From positions 62,001 to 126,000 of the forward strand of contig NZ_CP117710.1 in NCBI RefSeq assembly GCF_028622875.1: a stretch of DNA of 64,000 bases, in the 5' to 3' direction. A program made the position numbers and the translations under genes. The notes beneath the pieces were generated by a model, which was not told the DNA's origin, did no database searches, and saw only the letters and a program-made list of their open reading frames with translations. Source of the DNA: Streptomyces sp. MMBL 11-1. GTDB lineage: Bacteria; Actinomycetota; Actinomycetes; Streptomycetales; Streptomycetaceae. Shown here in pieces: positions 62,900 through 64,000 of this stretch; position 1 is the stretch's first letter, and each line of letters begins with the position of its first letter.

Positions 62900-63529
62900 G
62901 CTCTTGGTCGCACCCTCCCTCACATCAGGCCGAAGTCGCTCGCGTCGCGGGTAGACACGTGCGGTCCACGAGAGATAGCCAGCGCTGAGGGATGTCCGCG
63001 GGCGGCCGGTCGCCCGGACCCTCCAGTTCACGGATCGTACGGTCGTGGAGGTCCCCGCCGCCGTCGTGCCGACGCGCTTGGCTACCTGGCGACGAAGTAC
63101 GCGCCGCGCCTCCGTAGACCCCGCAGACGGAGAAGAGACTGGCGAAGCGCCGGTCCTCGCAGGGTGGCCGTACCTCCAGGTACTGGACGGTGGACGGTGT
63201 CCGGACCGGTGGTGTCGCTCGTGATCCAACCCGCTCCGGCACCGTAGGCACGGCCGCTACGCTCACCCCTAATCCGCGGCGACGTGGAGCGCGCGGGCCA
63301 TGCCCCGTTCCCGGAGTACGCCCGATGCCGATAGCCGAGCCGGTGCGGTCCCCTCTCGCCCGGCACCGGACCCTCGCCCCGAGCGGTCCGGTATCCGAAT
63401 ACGCTTTTGTGTATCCGGTGAGCCGTTCGGCTCGCACGGCACATCCATCACAACACCGGGCGGAATAAGCCGACTTACCGCCACCCCTTGGTGCCCTGTG
63501 GCCATCGCTGGCTACCCTTCTGTACGCAA
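62900..63529. other. Stretch without a supported gene
   Basis: About 630 nt. Open frames on both strands lack codon bias. One minus-strand frame holds ADIPQRWLSLVDRTCLPATR, which may be decayed coding sequence. Confidence 0.35.
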
Positions 63530-63552
63530 AGGTGCCCCAGGCAGGGGCACCT
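63530..63552. promoter_or_regulatory. Hairpin before the small secreted-protein gene
   Basis: AGGTGCCCC-AGGCA-GGGGCACCT, perfect 9-bp stem, ending 17 nt before the ATG. It may be a 5' leader structure or a terminator for transcription from upstream. Confidence 0.45.
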
Positions 63553-63569
63553 GAACATCAGGGGGAATT

Positions 63570-63917
63570 ATGCGCAAGATGGCGGCGACTGCGGCGGGTA
63601 TGGCTCTGGCGCTGGGGGCCTTGGGCCTCACCACCGCTCCCAGTGCCTCAGCGGCGACACCCTGCCCGTCCGGAGCAGTCTGTATCCGCGAGACGAACGG
63701 CAGCATCCTCAGCAGGAACATCTTCTACAGCTACGGCGCCCACAACCTCTCCAACGTCACCGGCAACCGGGTACTGGTCAACAACCAGACCGGCGGCGCC
63801 GGCTTCCGGGTCTGCTACGACTACAACGGCGGCAGGTGCTCCGACGTAATGCGCGGCGTGGGCGAGTCCGCCCCGTACAACATGACGCCGATCAACTCAG
63901 TCGTCCTCGTGCGCTGA
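63570..63917 (+). CDS. Small secreted protein, possible I36-type inhibitor
   Basis: The protein has 115 aa. GGGGG lies 5 nt before the ATG at 63570. A signal peptide of about 29 residues ends at ASA-ATP. The mature part begins with TPCPSGAVCIRETNG and ends with GFRVCYDYNGGRC, giving four Cys for two disulfides, a pattern like the peptidase inhibitor I36/beta-gamma-crystallin-like secreted proteins of Streptomyces. Inhibitor function is uncertain. No further gene follows in the window. Confidence 0.75.
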   Translation: MRKMAATAAGMALALGALGLTTAPSASAATPCPSGAVCIRETNGSILSRNIFYSYGAHNLSNVTGNRVLVNNQTGGAGFRVCYDYNGGRCSDVMRGVGESAPYNMTPINSVVLVR

Positions 63918-64000
63918 GCACGCCCCACACGCGTCACTCGACGGCCGGCTGCAGAACTCTCACATCTGGTCGCTGACACCACCGTGGCCCGGCTGCCTTC

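Noticed and set aside
62925..63437. 170-codon minus-strand ORF
   Set aside because: No start site or codon bias; at most a decayed remnant.
1..64000. CRISPR arrays, insertion sequences, rRNA genes, telomere-type inverted repeats
   Set aside because: None seen by eye: no regularly spaced repeats, no transposase motifs, no rRNA-like sequence, and the window ends do not show telomere palindromes.

Overview
The window is very G+C-rich, with strong third-position G/C codon bias, many GTG/TTG starts and dense overlapping operons. It carries gamma-butyrolactone-receptor-like TetR regulators and lineage-typical families such as a MAB_1171c-like membrane protein. All of this points to Streptomyces or a close relative. 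The content looks accessory: a linear plasmid, a chromosome arm or a large integrated element. Support for this comes from a candidate replication operon, a second set of replication and repair genes, an initiator tRNA, a Mom-like DNA-modification gene, a Gp88-like gene and many unrecognised small genes. No telomere, transposase or integrase was recognised, so the replicon type is an inference.

Layout. 0-5 kb: a PP2C-type phosphatase cut by the left edge, an NAD-dependent DNA ligase and small unknown genes; three promoters share one extended motif. 5-10.7 kb: a SOS-type mutagenesis cassette of error-prone polymerase dnaE2, an imuB-like Y-family gene and a LexA paralogue, with an SOS-like box in front. 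10.7-19.4 kb: a Mom-like modification gene with a small Cys protein, a paired operator, membrane and hypothetical genes, and a GNAT acetyltransferase. 19.5-24.6 kb: a translationally coupled minus-strand operon with a 27-aa peptide, an MFS exporter, a 41-aa peptide, a PTS EIIC-like permease, a 113-aa protein and a family-2 glycosyltransferase, followed by a frameshifted Gp88-like gene. 24.8-28.5 kb: a coiled-coil protein, an initiator tRNA, a frameshifted ATP-dependent DNA ligase and an HNH protein.

28.6-34 kb: a coupled candidate replication operon (winged-helix Rep-like, DciA-like, small ORF), then a sortase with a secreted prealbumin-fold protein that ends exactly at LPQTGA. 34-37.4 kb: an XRE regulator, NUDIX hydrolase, MAB_1171c-like membrane protein and ImmA/IrrE-like protease. 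37.7-45 kb: two butyrolactone-receptor-like regulators, a cytochrome P450, an AlkA-like glycosylase and an intact ATP-dependent ligase. 45-52 kb: unknown genes, a P-loop kinase and a P-loop ATPase, then a stretch of gene remnants.

52.3-57.7 kb: a coupled pair of a SWIM protein and a giant SNF2 helicase with three double-stranded-RNA-binding-like repeats. 58-59.1 kb: a 44-aa Asp-rich peptide followed by a PIMT-like methyltransferase, a candidate RiPP pair. A decayed relative of it lies at 50.7-51.9 kb. 59.3-64 kb: two unknown genes, a secreted HNH nuclease and a small secreted protein.

The genes of clear function centre on DNA replication, repair and modification (three ligases, DnaE2/ImuB/LexA, AlkA, DciA, SNF2/SWIM, Mom). 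Around them are secretion and small-molecule signalling functions and two peptide loci that look like small natural-product systems. The two peptide loci and the RNA-binding-like SNF2/SWIM pair are the best candidates for an undescribed system.
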